Position numbers and translations under genes: made by a program. A stretch of 41,004 nt of DNA. Source: Gnetum montanum (taxonomy: Eukaryota; Streptophyta; Gnetopsida; Gnetales; Gnetaceae). Location of the stretch: NCBI GenBank assembly GCA_015680685.1, contig MNCI01020980.1, positions 128,015 through 169,018 of the forward strand. The letters run 5' to 3'. The notes under the pieces were generated by a model, which worked only from the letters and a program-made list of their open reading frames with translations, had not been told where the DNA came from and ran no database searches. This document shows positions 1 to 9,666 of the stretch, piece by piece; position 1 is the stretch's first letter; each line of letters begins with the position of its first letter.

Positions 1-498
1 CTAACTAGCCTAAGTGTGACAAACAGCCGATTCCTTGACTAGCCGTACACATCCGTAGATGCTCATAATCAAGTTGTACTTATCCCACGTTCTAGGAGAT
101 AAGGGTGAGAGAATCTAATCGCGATGAGTAGCCGATTCCTTGGCTAGTCGTACACATTCGTCAATGCTTGTAACCAAGTCGTACTCATGCCGCATTACTA
201 GGAAAGCAATAAATAACATTAAATAAACCTCTCCATGCACTGCAAGGTTTATCCACAAAGCTCGTCTTTATTGCCATACACAACTTATGTTCGGGTACAA
301 AGCTACTCGAATAAAGAACCATTCACTTGGGGGACTTCTACTGCGGGCACATGGAAAATATTCTATCTCTGGGGTGATCAATCCTCCAAAGCTTCGCTAC
401 TTTACACCTAGGATGTCAAATGAGGGGAGTGCCACCTCTTATTTATAGATTTGGCGGCAGACCACGATATCGCGGCACATGCGAATCGCGTCTCATCA
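1..498 (-). mobile_element. LTR fragment (TGATGAG family, GATATC-type U3), truncated by window edge
   Basis: On the minus strand the LTR starts at 498 (complement of CTCATCA) and runs off the left edge. TATAAATA is at 447-440, TCTTTATT at 317-310 and the AATAAA signal at 272-265. U3 (about 450-498) has the palindromes GATATCGCG and CGCGATTCGC. The U5 part holds a direct duplication of about 105 bp (25-129 and 130 to about 210). The start and R region match the LTR that begins at 40779, so the two belong to one subfamily. No polypurine tract lies next to the LTR start (499 onward), so this is a solo or 5' LTR rather than a 3' LTR. Confidence 0.8.
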
Positions 499-1540
499 AA
501 CAGCATGCGGACTACTTTGACCACAAGATCCATACTAAACTTAATGAGGAGGATAGGCTCATATTAGATTGTTCCTAGTCACAACTTTCAAATTTTTCCT
601 TGGAACTTTTTTTTTTTTTTTTTTTTGAGATTGAGAAAGAAAATGGATGAAAAGGATTATTTTCCTTTTTTGTTTTTTTTTTTTTTGGAAAATAGGTTCA
701 AAAGGAGAAATGGAGGTAGGGTGAGGATAGCTGCCAAACCCCATCACACTCAAGAACTTATTACATTGCTAATGAACATAGTCCTCATTCCTTTTTGTTT
801 TGTTTTTTGTTTTTTTTTTAGGAAACTTTGTCCATGGTGTACTTCATTCTTAAGGTAGGAATTCCAACACAAGTCTAGCCGATTACTTGCACTGCTAATG
901 AACACGATCCTTTCAGAACTTTGCCCGTGGTGCAGTTCAACCCTCGTGTATGTGCCTTTAATTACAATATGATAGCATCAAAGCAGGTCTCCTGGGTGGC
1001 TAAGGGTTCTCAAGTGGAAATGAACACACTTCACCTTGTTGTTCACAGGGTAACCATGGATCATCACACTTGAGGGCTAGGGATTATGAGAGGGAAAATG
1101 AGGTTTTCCAAGGTCACCTAGTGATTATGGCTAACCATTCTCCAACATCACCTACCCTACACTCATATGATCATGATGATTACATGATAAGTTAGCACAA
1201 ATCTCATGCTCTATAATCAAACATAACTAAAGAAACTAAAACCTTGAAAAAGACTGGGAAGAATCAAAGCATTATTGAAATATATAGTATATAAGCAATT
1301 TTATGTAATAGTAATAAGAAACATTATATAAAGCATTATACTAACATTTTTTTCAATGGTGCTCTGATGACCCAACTTCTAGTAACTCAAAAGACCATAA
1401 TGATTATTAAAATCATATGCAAAGCAAAAATCAAAACAATGTGTCAAGAAAGAAATGATGGAAATGCAAAGAAAATATGCAAATGCAACTATACATAAAT
1501 GAAACGCATGATGAAGAGGAAGAAAACATGCAACTAAGAA
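499..1540. other. Non-coding repeat-derived DNA
   Basis: No credible coding region. Long T runs occur at about 609-627 and 663-684. A short imperfect direct repeat (about 764-850 and 890-945, sharing GCTAATGAACA and a later CTTTG.CC.TGGTG block) is present. The region probably contains the remains of the 3' non-coding part of the adjacent minus-strand Gypsy element, but no polypurine tract or 3' LTR was found. Confidence 0.5.
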
Positions 1541-1735
1541 TCTACTAGGTGTCCACGTGGGGCACCTAAGTAGAAATGCTTTGGATGGAATGCATTAAAA
1601 TTTCTAGGTAACCTATGTCCTTGCACATTAGTAACCTTGTACACATTGGGGCCAATGACGTCTTTAATTCGGAATGGGCCTGACCACATAAGAGAGAACT
1701 TACCTTGAAGATTTGCTTAGTCAAATGTTCTACCT
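1540..1735 (-). pseudogene. Integrase C-terminal fragment
   Basis: The minus-strand frame gives a WSGPFRIKDVIGPNVYKV-type segment followed by NFNAFHPKHFYL. This matches the family pattern of the region after the integrase core in plant Ty3/Gypsy polyproteins (W.GPF.I......Y.L). Stops interrupt the frame just upstream. The HHCC and DDE parts are absent. It marks the surviving end of pol in the deleted element. Confidence 0.7.
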
Positions 1736-1875
1736 TTTTTCGAGACTAGGTCTCCTATCTTAAAGACTTCACCAATGTACTTCATGTCAAGACATTGTTT
1801 AACAATTTGTCAATGCTTAAGATTACGAAAATCAAGACCTAATCTTAACTTGCTTAATCATTTTCTATAAAGTTT

Positions 1876-2271
1876 TTATTTGATATAAGTTTCAATGATA
1901 GGTCTAGATCTTGATGGGTCATCAAATATAGCCTTTCTAGGAGAATGTTCCATGGATGTGTCATTAAAATTTAGCACACCTTCAAATGTTTTAAGAGATA
2001 GGGTTTTATTTACATCTTTATCTTCCCCTAAAGGTGGTGGATCACTTAGACGAAATCCATCATGTTGTTGATAAGGCAAGGTGTCTCCATAGCTTTCTTC
2101 ACCTTCTCTAGAACTTTGATAGGATTGGGTGGAACTTGTATGAGAGACAAGATTTATTTTTGTAGTTCCACTCACATAGTCATTTACAACATGTTCACTA
2201 TACTCAACCTCAATAACCCCAACATAAAGATTAGTGTTTCGATCTTTCAAAGATTGATTTTGTTGATCCAA
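1876..2271 (-). pseudogene. Post-protease linker ORF of the Gypsy element
   Basis: An open stretch of about 130 codons continues the protease frame after one in-frame stop. It is hydrophilic, rich in Ser, Glu and Asp, and contains no catalytic motif I recognise. In related elements a variable linker joins protease to reverse transcriptase, and this is its likely origin. It ends close to the integrase-tail fragment, so the RT, RNase H and integrase core were deleted at or just after its end. Confidence 0.45.
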
Positions 2272-2289
2272 GGTTGTAACTAGTTGTTT

Positions 2290-2703
2290 TTAGAAGGGTT
2301 CTCGAGGTATAGTCATGTATTTAGATTTTCCTTTAATAGGGATTAATAACTCTAAGAAATCTAACCTAAAGAAGCCCCCAAACTTGGCTCCAAAAGTCCT
2401 AAATAAGAGCACACCATAGGTGGGCAACATGTCAACTACTAGGATATCAATGTAACATGTAAATGTAGGATATTATTTAAGTTGTACCTTCACTACTTTT
2501 AATGATCCTACTACTGGAACATTAGATCCATCAAGCTGAATCACACTTTTTGTTTGTGGTATCATTTGTGCTCCTAAAGCCTTACATACCTCAAGTGGCA
2601 TGACACTAACAGTTGCTCCAGAATCCATCAAATAATTGTGAACATTCTTTCCTAAAATAATTAGAGTTGTTAGGAAAGGAGATTGCTCATTCTTGCTCAT
2701 CAT
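2290..2703 (-). pseudogene. Retrotransposon aspartic protease
   Basis: The motif MDSGATVSVMP is the active-site loop (D-S/T-G-A) of retroelement aspartic proteases. It is followed by a glycine-containing flap segment (VPVVGSLKVVKVQL), a stop, and then a YIDILVVDMLPTYGVLLF stretch. That stretch matches the D-[IM]-P-x-x-Y-G-[VM]-L-L region typical of plant Gypsy proteases, and the frame runs on to a REP motif. The frame is interrupted by stops, so it is a remnant. It lies just downstream of gag on the same strand, as expected. Confidence 0.8.
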
Positions 2704-2985
2704 GGAATTGTTTACATTTTGTACTGATAATGTGTTAGAACTTTTAGTGAAGTGAACTTACCTTTCAAGGATTGGGGATTCTTTTTCGATCATAGGTGTG
2801 TGAACTATGTTCTGAATCGCCTCTTTCATTTCATTAAATTCTAAAAGATCATACATTGAGATGTTAGATTTAATTTTCTTCAAATCCTCAACTAGATCGT
2901 AAGTCTTGTGTACTTCTTTAACTTCTGGTCGAGGTGGAGTTCTTCTAAGTATACAAGGTGGATTTGGTCATTGTGGGGTGTTTAT

Positions 2986-4270
2986 TTAGGATGACTCGGT
3001 TTGAGTATTTGTGTTACTTTGACTAGGAGCTCTTCTATTTGGAGTGTAAGGATCATTCCTAGTTCGTTGTTGTGGGTTGTTCATAATGTCAGTAAGTCTA
3101 TGGTAGTGAGCATTATGCGGGTTGGGGTTGTTTAACATAACTTTCTCCAATGAGGAAACCTCTTCTTTTTCTGTTTCATGAGGTACATTAAGGACCATAA
3201 TAGGAGGTTTCCCATTTTGTTGACCTTGGGTGTTGTTGCCATATAATGCTAAAAATTGGGGACAAGTCTTCTCAAAATGTTGCCTAGTGTTATGGAGGTA
3301 ACAATAACTGTTATTGACTAATGAACTAGGCCTTTTTGATTGTATAGGATCCTTGTTGTTTCTCTTTAATTCAACTACTTTGTTTAAAATTTTTTGAAGC
3401 GAAGTTAATATCTGGGTCATTTGATCTTGAGCTTGAGTCATGGGTTCAACAGGATTAGGTTTTATGATGGATTTAATTAAGGCCTTCCACTGATCCTCAT
3501 TGAAACCTGTGTTAGATGGTAGGAATGGAGAAGATGTGGGACCTTGAAAGTAGTTGTTTGTAGGTTGAGTCATTTGAAGGGGAATTGGAGTTTGGAACAT
3601 AGTGTTGGTCATTGGGAAAGTTGGTAGGGGTAGAGGACTATGTTGCATAGGATTGCTAATGCTCATCATTCTAAACTGGGTTTCAATGCTATTCATAAGG
3701 GTAATTTATTCTAGCTCCACGACTTTAGCCATTGTTCCATGTATTTCTATTATGTTAGGGTTCGATTTGATGGCATAGGCAAAGAATGGGTTGATGGTAG
3801 AGAGGTAAAAGTTGAGGATGTCATTGAGTTGTGGACGCATCTCACTTGGCACATAGGCCAGCTAGTGAAGGAATCTAAGGTTATAATCCCTAACATTTTT
3901 CCCAGGTAGCTTTCTTAAGCTGGTGAAGTTACTAGATGTTAGGGCAGGGCTTGTGAATTTGTCAAATTAAGTCAAAAAATTATTTTTGAACTCCTACCAT
4001 GAGTTAATGAAGGCATTGGGGAGCATAAAAAACCATTGGATTGCTTTGGTTCTGAAAAATCACAAATACCCTACATGCCACATCATTTTGGACAATGTTG
4101 TAGATGCCTAGTAAGGTTTCAAAACATTGTATATGTTGGTGAGCATCACTAAAAGGGTTTGTGGGGTCGTAGAACAAATTTATATTCTGGAGTAATTTTG
4201 GGATATCATGATAATTAGTGAAGTTGAAGGGATTACTAACCAAGGGAGCTGGGGATTGATTAGCTGTCAT
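2986..4270 (-). pseudogene. gag remnant of the minus-strand Gypsy element
   Basis: The frame begins near 4270 with a proline-rich leader and a capsid-like region (H.HI.CFETLLGIYN), is broken by stops between about 4000 and 3700 (where RDYNLRFLH-like capsid sequence is still readable), and is open again from 3696. The C-terminal part holds a variant zinc knuckle, CYLHNTRQHFEKTC, of the C-x2-H-x4-H-x4-C kind seen in Athila/Tat-like gag proteins. Protease follows on the same strand. It is not functional because of several stops. Confidence 0.75.
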
Positions 4271-4689
4271 CCTAGTACGAGTCCTCCTAAGAATAAAACT
4301 TGGAAAATGTGAGGCTTGTTGTTTCCTTTATGCAAAGAGATGGGTAATTGGTCCGTTAAATGCGGAGGGGAGTTCACTCATAAAACAAAACTCTAAAATA
4401 TGCTATATTGTTTAAGGATTTAAGAAAAAACAACAAAAAGAAAAAAAGATTAAAAACAAATGGGTGATGAGACCCGAAAGTTTTCAAGAAATGAACTTTT
4501 GAGAATAAGAAATAAAGGGCTCAAAAATTCTTTAAAAAGATTTTTCAAGGTAATGGCTGAAAACAAGTTTGAAACAAAGAAAATGAAATTTTTAGGAAAT
4601 AAAAACATAATAGAGGCTGGAAAAGGACAAAAAATAAATATTTCAAAAAATGGGATAGCAATAGCTAGAAAAATGGCAAGAAAAAGGCC

Positions 4690-4710
4690 CTCCTTCTAGT
4701 GTCAAAAAGG
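4690..4710 (-). promoter_or_regulatory. Candidate primer-binding site of the minus-strand element
   Basis: Directly inside the LTR end, the minus strand reads TTTGACACTAGAAGGAGGG. If CpG decay is reversed conceptually (GCGC to ACAC) it resembles a TGGCGC-type tRNA primer site. The tRNA was not identified, so the call rests mostly on position. Confidence 0.4.
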
Positions 4711-4998
4711 TGTTGATGCATAAATTTTGGTTGCTCAACACCGGGAAAGAAAACTGGTTTTAGGAGACTATTGCCTAGGGCACCTCTGTATGGGTACGAA
4801 AACCTGGGAATAGTCTCAGGAGAGGGTTACGTGGCCTTTTGCAAATAATAAACTAGAAAGAAATCTAGAATTTAAATTAAATAATTGTCTTCAATACAAT
4901 AAGTAACTTAAAAGAAATGAATTTTCTTTGGTCCCGCTGATGTTGCTGATCTATGACTACCAATGGTATCCCCTACTGGCCAAAAAGACTACGATCAC

Positions 4999-5037
4999 TG
5001 TGAGAGAGGGAGAGAGAGAGAAAGAGAGAAAGAGAGA
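4999..5037. repeat. GA-rich microsatellite
   Basis: A nearly pure purine tract of GAGA/GAAA units inside the LTR at 4711-6810. Simple-sequence repeat with no sign of coding. Confidence 0.85.
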
Positions 5038-5427
5038 CTGCCCACCACAGTCCACACAGGGTAGCAACTGCAATCCTCAAAGTCTACCACCGTCTGCCAC
5101 CTTTTGTGCACCGTCGAAGAGAGGAAGATCGTCCACCCACATCTACACCATCGAGACAAGCTACTGACCCAAAGAAAACCACACGTCTCACATCCTGCGC
5201 ATGGGCTGTGTTACCTGTGTTGTTGCAAATAGAAAGAAGAGAGAAAGAACCCTCTTGCCATTGCCAAGAAAACCCACAAGGATCCAATTTTGAGCTATTG
5301 GCTCCTATTTTGGACCTTTTTCGAAAATTAGTTGGAAACTTGTAAAGAAAAGAAAAGAGGAAACTACCCCTCCAAGATTGATAGAAAAAGCCCCCTTTCT
5401 CTCTAGTTTTATAGCCACTACGGCCAT

Positions 5428-6478
5428 TGATGAGAGCGGTTACTCTAGCAGTTTATTCTAATTATTAGAGCAGTTATTATTAGAGCAGTTACTCTAATAA
5501 TTAGAGTGGTTATTATTGGAGTGATTACTCCAATTATTAGAGCGATTATTGTTGGAGCGGTTACTCTAATAATTAGAGCGATTATTATTGGAATGATTAC
5601 TCTAATTATTAGAGCGGTTATTATTAGAGCAGTTACTCTAATAATTAGAGTGGTTATTATTAGAGCAGTTATTATTAGAGTGGTTTTTCTAATTATTAGA
5701 GTAGTTGCTCCCAAGTCTATAAATACAGTGCCCAGGTGCACAATTGAAAAAAAGTTTTGTAGCAATCAAGTAGCGAAACTCTTGTAGTCTGTCTAAAAGT
5801 TAGAGTATTTTCCAAGTGCCTGCAGCAAGAGGTCGAAGTGTGGACGGATCTTTATTCGAGCATTGTGTACCTGAGCACACCTTGTGTATGACAATAAAGG
5901 CGAGCTCTTTGATTCATCCTTGTAGCACTTGAGATTTGTTTTCTTACACATTTCTTTTATTCTATTTTCTTATGCATTTATTTTATTTTATGCACTTTAC
6001 ATTTATGTTATTAGCGTAGCAATTCATTTTTATCAATTAAGTAAATTGTTAAATTACACTCAGTATGATCACTTCAAGCATGTGTGTAACACTTGGTAAC
6101 CCAGTAACGATTAGCGTTTGGTAATCCCAGTAGTGTTGCACTGGTTTAGGATGTGTACGGCAAGTGAGAATAGATACTAGTGTTAGGATTAGTTAAAGCC
6201 TAGTTAATCAATAGTTAAGTTAAATTAGTCACTTAGTTATCTCTCTCTCCTCCCTTATTAGTAGGACATAAAAACATAAAAGCTATAAAAATCATATGCC
6301 TCAAGCTTATTTAACCATACAATCGTGACATACAGGTAAGCTTGGGAAGACAACAATCAACCAACCCGTCCTTGTTCCACAAAGGCGCATAAGCACTTAG
6401 TCTTTGGAGTTCGACCAGATCGTGCGTGAAACGCTCGTATTCATATGGTTGAGCGTAGGGGTACCTTGCCCCTCATTA
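5428..6478 (+). mobile_element. Solo LTR, target duplication GCCAT
   Basis: It starts TGATGAGAGCGG at 5428 and ends CCTCATTA at 6478; the terminal CA has decayed to TA. The pentamer GCCAT occurs on both sides (5423-5427 and 6479-6483), which proves insertion and later LTR-LTR recombination. TATAAATA is at 5718-5725, TCTTTATT at 5849-5856 and AATAAAG at 5893-5899. U3 is a 36-bp palindrome array (5457-5700). U5 holds TTGGTAA-CCCAGTA repeats. It lies inside the older LTR at 4711-6810. Confidence 0.93.
5445..5705. repeat. 36-bp tandem array of palindromes in U3
   Basis: The 13-bp palindrome TCTAATTATTAGA or its variants starts at 5457, 5493, 5529, 5565, 5601 and 5637, that is every 36 bp, with a further copy at 5688. 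The spacers are GAGCGGTTATTATT-like. Open frames on both strands across this region are products of the repeat and are not genes. Confidence 0.92.
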
Positions 6479-6558
6479 GCCATCCATAATGATGCCTATA
6501 TTTCATGTAACGGCTACAAAAACTGCCCACGTTCTCCAATTAAGTGCCCACTTATATC

Positions 6559-6678
6559 CGTAACTTCCGAAATGTCTACCACTAATGAGTGTAACCATCG
6601 TAACTTTCGAAACGTTTGCCACGAATGTCCGTAACCACCGTAACTTCCGAAACGTTTGCCACTAATAATTGTAACTAC
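6559..6678. repeat. 40-bp tandem repeat, three units
   Basis: Units start at 6559, 6599 and 6639 and begin with CGTAACTTCCGAAA or a close variant. Each is exactly 40 bp. The TTCGAA-like palindrome recurs in each. It sits in the U3 side of the minus-strand LTR. Confidence 0.9.
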
Positions 6679-6810
6679 CGCCATTAATGACCACCACCCT
6701 ACAGCTTAAATGTTCACTACTCGTAATGATTTTTATTGTGGTTATTAAAAGAGAGATAAAGATATTGATAATCATCCCACCATGAGAGCATCGGACTCTT
6801 GACATCAACA

Positions 6811-7965
6811 CCTGCATACTAAAAAATACTTTAAAAACAGCTTCTGAAGTGCCCTTGTCATATCGTATAATTTAAGCCGACAGATAGGAAAAACGTTTAA
6901 AGCTCCCCGGCGCCCTTGTCAAATCATATCTTTTACGCAGAGACGGTCAGACAAACTTTTCAAGCAAGCGAGAATCTAGGATCAATACGGCGCTAGGAAG
7001 TTGAAATTTTATACAGTTATTAAAAGGTAAGTTGCTAAGTTCACATAACCAGAAATAACCAGAAGAATAACGGATAGAAAGATCTTACAGGTAAATTGCA
7101 CAGTAAAGGTCGAGAGTTCTGGAGATGGCAGAATCTGTGCTTGTTATACTGTATTTTGTTGTGTTCGAGCCAAAAAGAGACCATTAGTTGACAAGTTCAA
7201 ACTTCAGCATATCTGCGTAGCTCAAAAAGTAGTTTGCCTTTTTTTTCTTAAAGTTGTATGGTTCATCTCTTCCTGTGTGTGAAAATAGCAATACGGTGCT
7301 CTTTTTTGTAGAAAAAGAATTGTCGCTTTTTCCCTTGTTGGCCAGTCTAGGCATTGACTATGCTGTTGTTGTGAAGCCTCCAGGGCTTCTTGTTATTGTT
7401 AAACCACTCAGGGTTTTCAGCAACAAAGGAAGCAGGGATCCATCAAGGCTTTTAACCGGTTGTTATCTAAAACCAAACAGGTGCTATCCAAAAGGGTACT
7501 GACTACTGAGCTTTTCTCTGTTTTTATTTTTTATTTTTTATTTTTTATTTTTTGGTTTTTGGCCAAAATGAATGAACGGGTTGCCAAAGTTCTGATTTTG
7601 TATTCGGTGGCTCTTGTTTATTATTATTCCAAGATGTTCGGATTCTGTGGCGGATCACAATCCGATAAGTTTCGGTTTTCCAGTTAAGGGGTGTCTTCTT
7701 GCGGAATTCCAATTTGGGCTTTGTTCATTGGGAATTAATTTATTTATAGGGTGTTGTATCTTCGAAGTTCATCCGAAATTTAAGGTTAGTTTGAAAAGTT
7801 TTAGATGCTTTTAACGGGGTTCGGAGAAGCGTTTTGAATGGTTTGGCCTGTTTGGGTGGGATAGTACAGAGATTTTTGCTCTGAAAACCGGACTGATCGA
7901 CCCCTTTTTCAGATCAGCTGAAGATTGATTATCGTGGCATCGGAGGTTGATTGATTGGGAAAGCA
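6811..7965 (+). other. Upstream region and probable 5' UTR of the KASH gene
   Basis: No coding region is convincing. A (TTTTTTA)n tract lies at about 7519-7556. Short open frames at about 7254-7814 have no recognisable motif and overlap each other in different frames. The downstream part probably holds the 5' leader of the gene that starts at 7966, possibly with a leader intron. No promoter could be fixed. Confidence 0.45.
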
Positions 7966-9666
7966 ATGGAGTTTGGTTTGAAACAGGAAGTTTTGAATTT
8001 GAACAGGGATGAAACAAAGAAAGAGGCTAAGAGCTGCCTCAGGAATCACATACGGAAGATGGATGATACGGCTATTGCACAGTTTCTAGCATATCTGGCA
8101 GAACTGCAGAACGAGCAGGGATATAGTCCCCACATAATAGACCTCTACAAAACCCTTGTGAGAGAACGTGGCAGAAAATTGGTTCCTTACATAAGCAGGA
8201 TTATGGGCAATTTGATCGAAGCTTTGTCCTCTGAATCTCCATCTCTGACCCTGCAAAAAGCCTGTGCAAGGGTTGTTTCAGCCCTGGCAGCATATGCAAA
8301 TGATCCTGGATCCACACAGAAGGATGGGATTATCAGAGATATTGCATATCCTCTCATGGATTCTTTGTTGGGCACTTCACAGTCTTTGGCTGAAGGGGCA
8401 GCCATTTGCATGCTGGGCTTTCTGGGTACTGAATCGTGGAAACATGTTCCTGATGGTATTGTGAATGATGTTTGCCTCAAAGTGACTGCAGCCTTGGAGG
8501 AACAGGTAACCCAGACCATTTGCCACATGCTGTTGGCTTGCTCTTTGGCCCGGCTCAACAGCTTGATCCTTGAGGCCTATGCCAGATCTCTGATGAAGGC
8601 TGCAGCAGAGATCATTGATGGTAGGCCTACGAGTGGCCACTGGCAGCTCAGATTTACTGCAATTAACATGGTTTATGCTTTGCTTCAACATGTTAACAAG
8701 GTTTGTTTAGATATGGATCTCACTGTTTCTAATTTACGGAGATGGACTTGTGATAGAATTCCTGCAGTTAAAAAGTGTGCTTGTCAGGCCCTTGATTTGG
8801 CAGAAGAGATTCTGAAGCAAGATGATAATGGGTTACAAAGCAGGTCCATATTTTCTGAGAATGAAGGGCTTTTTGAAATTCCTTCGAGCTTGATCACTGA
8901 TGCAGATTGCTGGAAAAGTCCTAGTTCTGTTGACGGAGTATCATCCCAGATACTTAGAATGGCTGATATTGATGATGCCTTTTCCTCCTCTCCAACAAGA
9001 TACGTGCTTGGGGCTAATGCCTGGTCGCCTGGCAGCTACGCAGATCCCAATTCTGTAAAATCTACGCTTTCAGGTGAGGAGAGGTCATTTCCTTCTTTTG
9101 ATGCGGAATTAATTTCCTTTTTAAATTTAATTTTATTCCATATTATTTTAATTGTGTTGGTGCTAGTCATTTTATCAGTCTTGTTAGATTTTTTATGTTA
9201 AGACCCTTGTGTCGATTTGCCAGATGAATTTCGGAGTGGTGCCTTGCATGGAAGGACAGGTCTTTCCTCTACTCGCATGCTTAAAAGGAAGCCCCATGGA
9301 GTTAATGGTGCACATTCCCAGTTGCAAGATGAAAGTATGGGCAATACCCTTGCACCGCCATCCAGCTCTGATCAAAATTGCTCTGTTGATCTGTTAGGGG
9401 AATGGAAAACTATTGGAGTAAATCAGGTAGAAAGCAACAGATCTTGTGGTAAGGATAATGACAATAATATGCCACCGACTCAAATTGGTTCTGTTCGGTG
9501 GACAAGGACTTCGGATGCTTTCAACAGTGGATGGACAAAAGCATTCAATATAATAGAATCCATAATGAAAGGTTCCTTACTCTTTGCACTTGCTATTCCC
9601 TTGATCATGGTAGCTGTTAAACTAGGCAGAACCCAAGAAGAATACCATGTACTGCTTCCCACATAA
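7966..9666 (+). CDS. Armadillo-repeat KASH protein, SINE1/SINE2-like (2 exons)
   Basis: Exon 1 is 7966-9073 and exon 2 is 9224-9666, joined across a 150-bp GT-AG intron (TTTCAG|GTGAGG ... TTGCCAG|ATGAA). The product has 516 residues. The start is the ATG at 7966 (GCAATGG); an upstream TTG in frame is not a start. Residues 1 to about 290 form an all-helical armadillo/HEAT-like domain. A Ser-rich linker follows, then one membrane span at about 486-501 (SLLFALAIPLIMVAV) and a 15-residue tail ending HVLLPT. A C-terminal span plus a short tail ending in a hydrophobic pair and PT is the plant KASH signature that binds SUN proteins in the perinuclear space. In Arabidopsis SINE1 and SINE2 have this ARM-plus-KASH layout and act at the nuclear envelope with actin. 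Assignment to that family is from layout and motif, not a search. It is intact and convergent with the DUF1279 gene. Confidence 0.85.

Larger units (their letters stand above)
1540..6810 (-). mobile_element. Internally deleted Ty3/Gypsy element, minus strand
   Basis: Read on the minus strand the order is LTR (6810-4711, with a nested solo LTR), a candidate primer-binding site, gag (about 4270-2986), protease (about 2703-2290), a linker ORF (2271-1876) and the C-terminal part of integrase (about 1735-1545). Reverse transcriptase, RNase H and the integrase core are missing: only about 550 bp separate the protease from the integrase tail, where a full pol needs roughly 3 kb. No second LTR with TGTTGATG/CATCAACA ends is found on the left, so the 3' end is lost. 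Many in-frame stops show that the element is dead. Confidence 0.75.
4711..6810 (-). repeat. LTR of the minus-strand Gypsy element, split by a solo LTR
   Basis: The ends are perfect inverted repeats, TGTTGATG at 4711 and CATCAACA at 6810. Without the nested solo LTR (5428-6478) and one target copy the LTR is about 1.04 kb. The flanking pentamers differ (AAAGG and CCTGC), which fits a 5' LTR of a longer element, not a solo LTR. It includes a purine microsatellite (about 4999-5037) and, in the U3 side, three 40-bp tandem units at 6559-6678. Confidence 0.75.

Noticed and set aside
625-858. Phe-rich open frame on the plus strand
   Set aside because: It is created by poly(T) runs.
4460-4699. Lys-rich open frame of 79 codons on the plus strand
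   Set aside because: It lies in the A-rich leader of the minus-strand Gypsy element, between its primer site and gag, and has no recognisable motif.
5445-5787. Overlapping open frames on both strands (Ile/Thr/Ala-rich)
   Set aside because: They are translations of the 36-bp palindrome array in U3; the repeat keeps both strands free of stops.
5457-6678. CRISPR-like array of regularly spaced repeats
   Set aside because: The spacing is regular, but units are near-identical throughout without unique spacers and lie inside LTRs of a plant genome.
8187-8691. Open frames on the minus strand across exon 1 of the KASH gene
   Set aside because: Antisense shadows of a clearly conserved plus-strand armadillo coding region.
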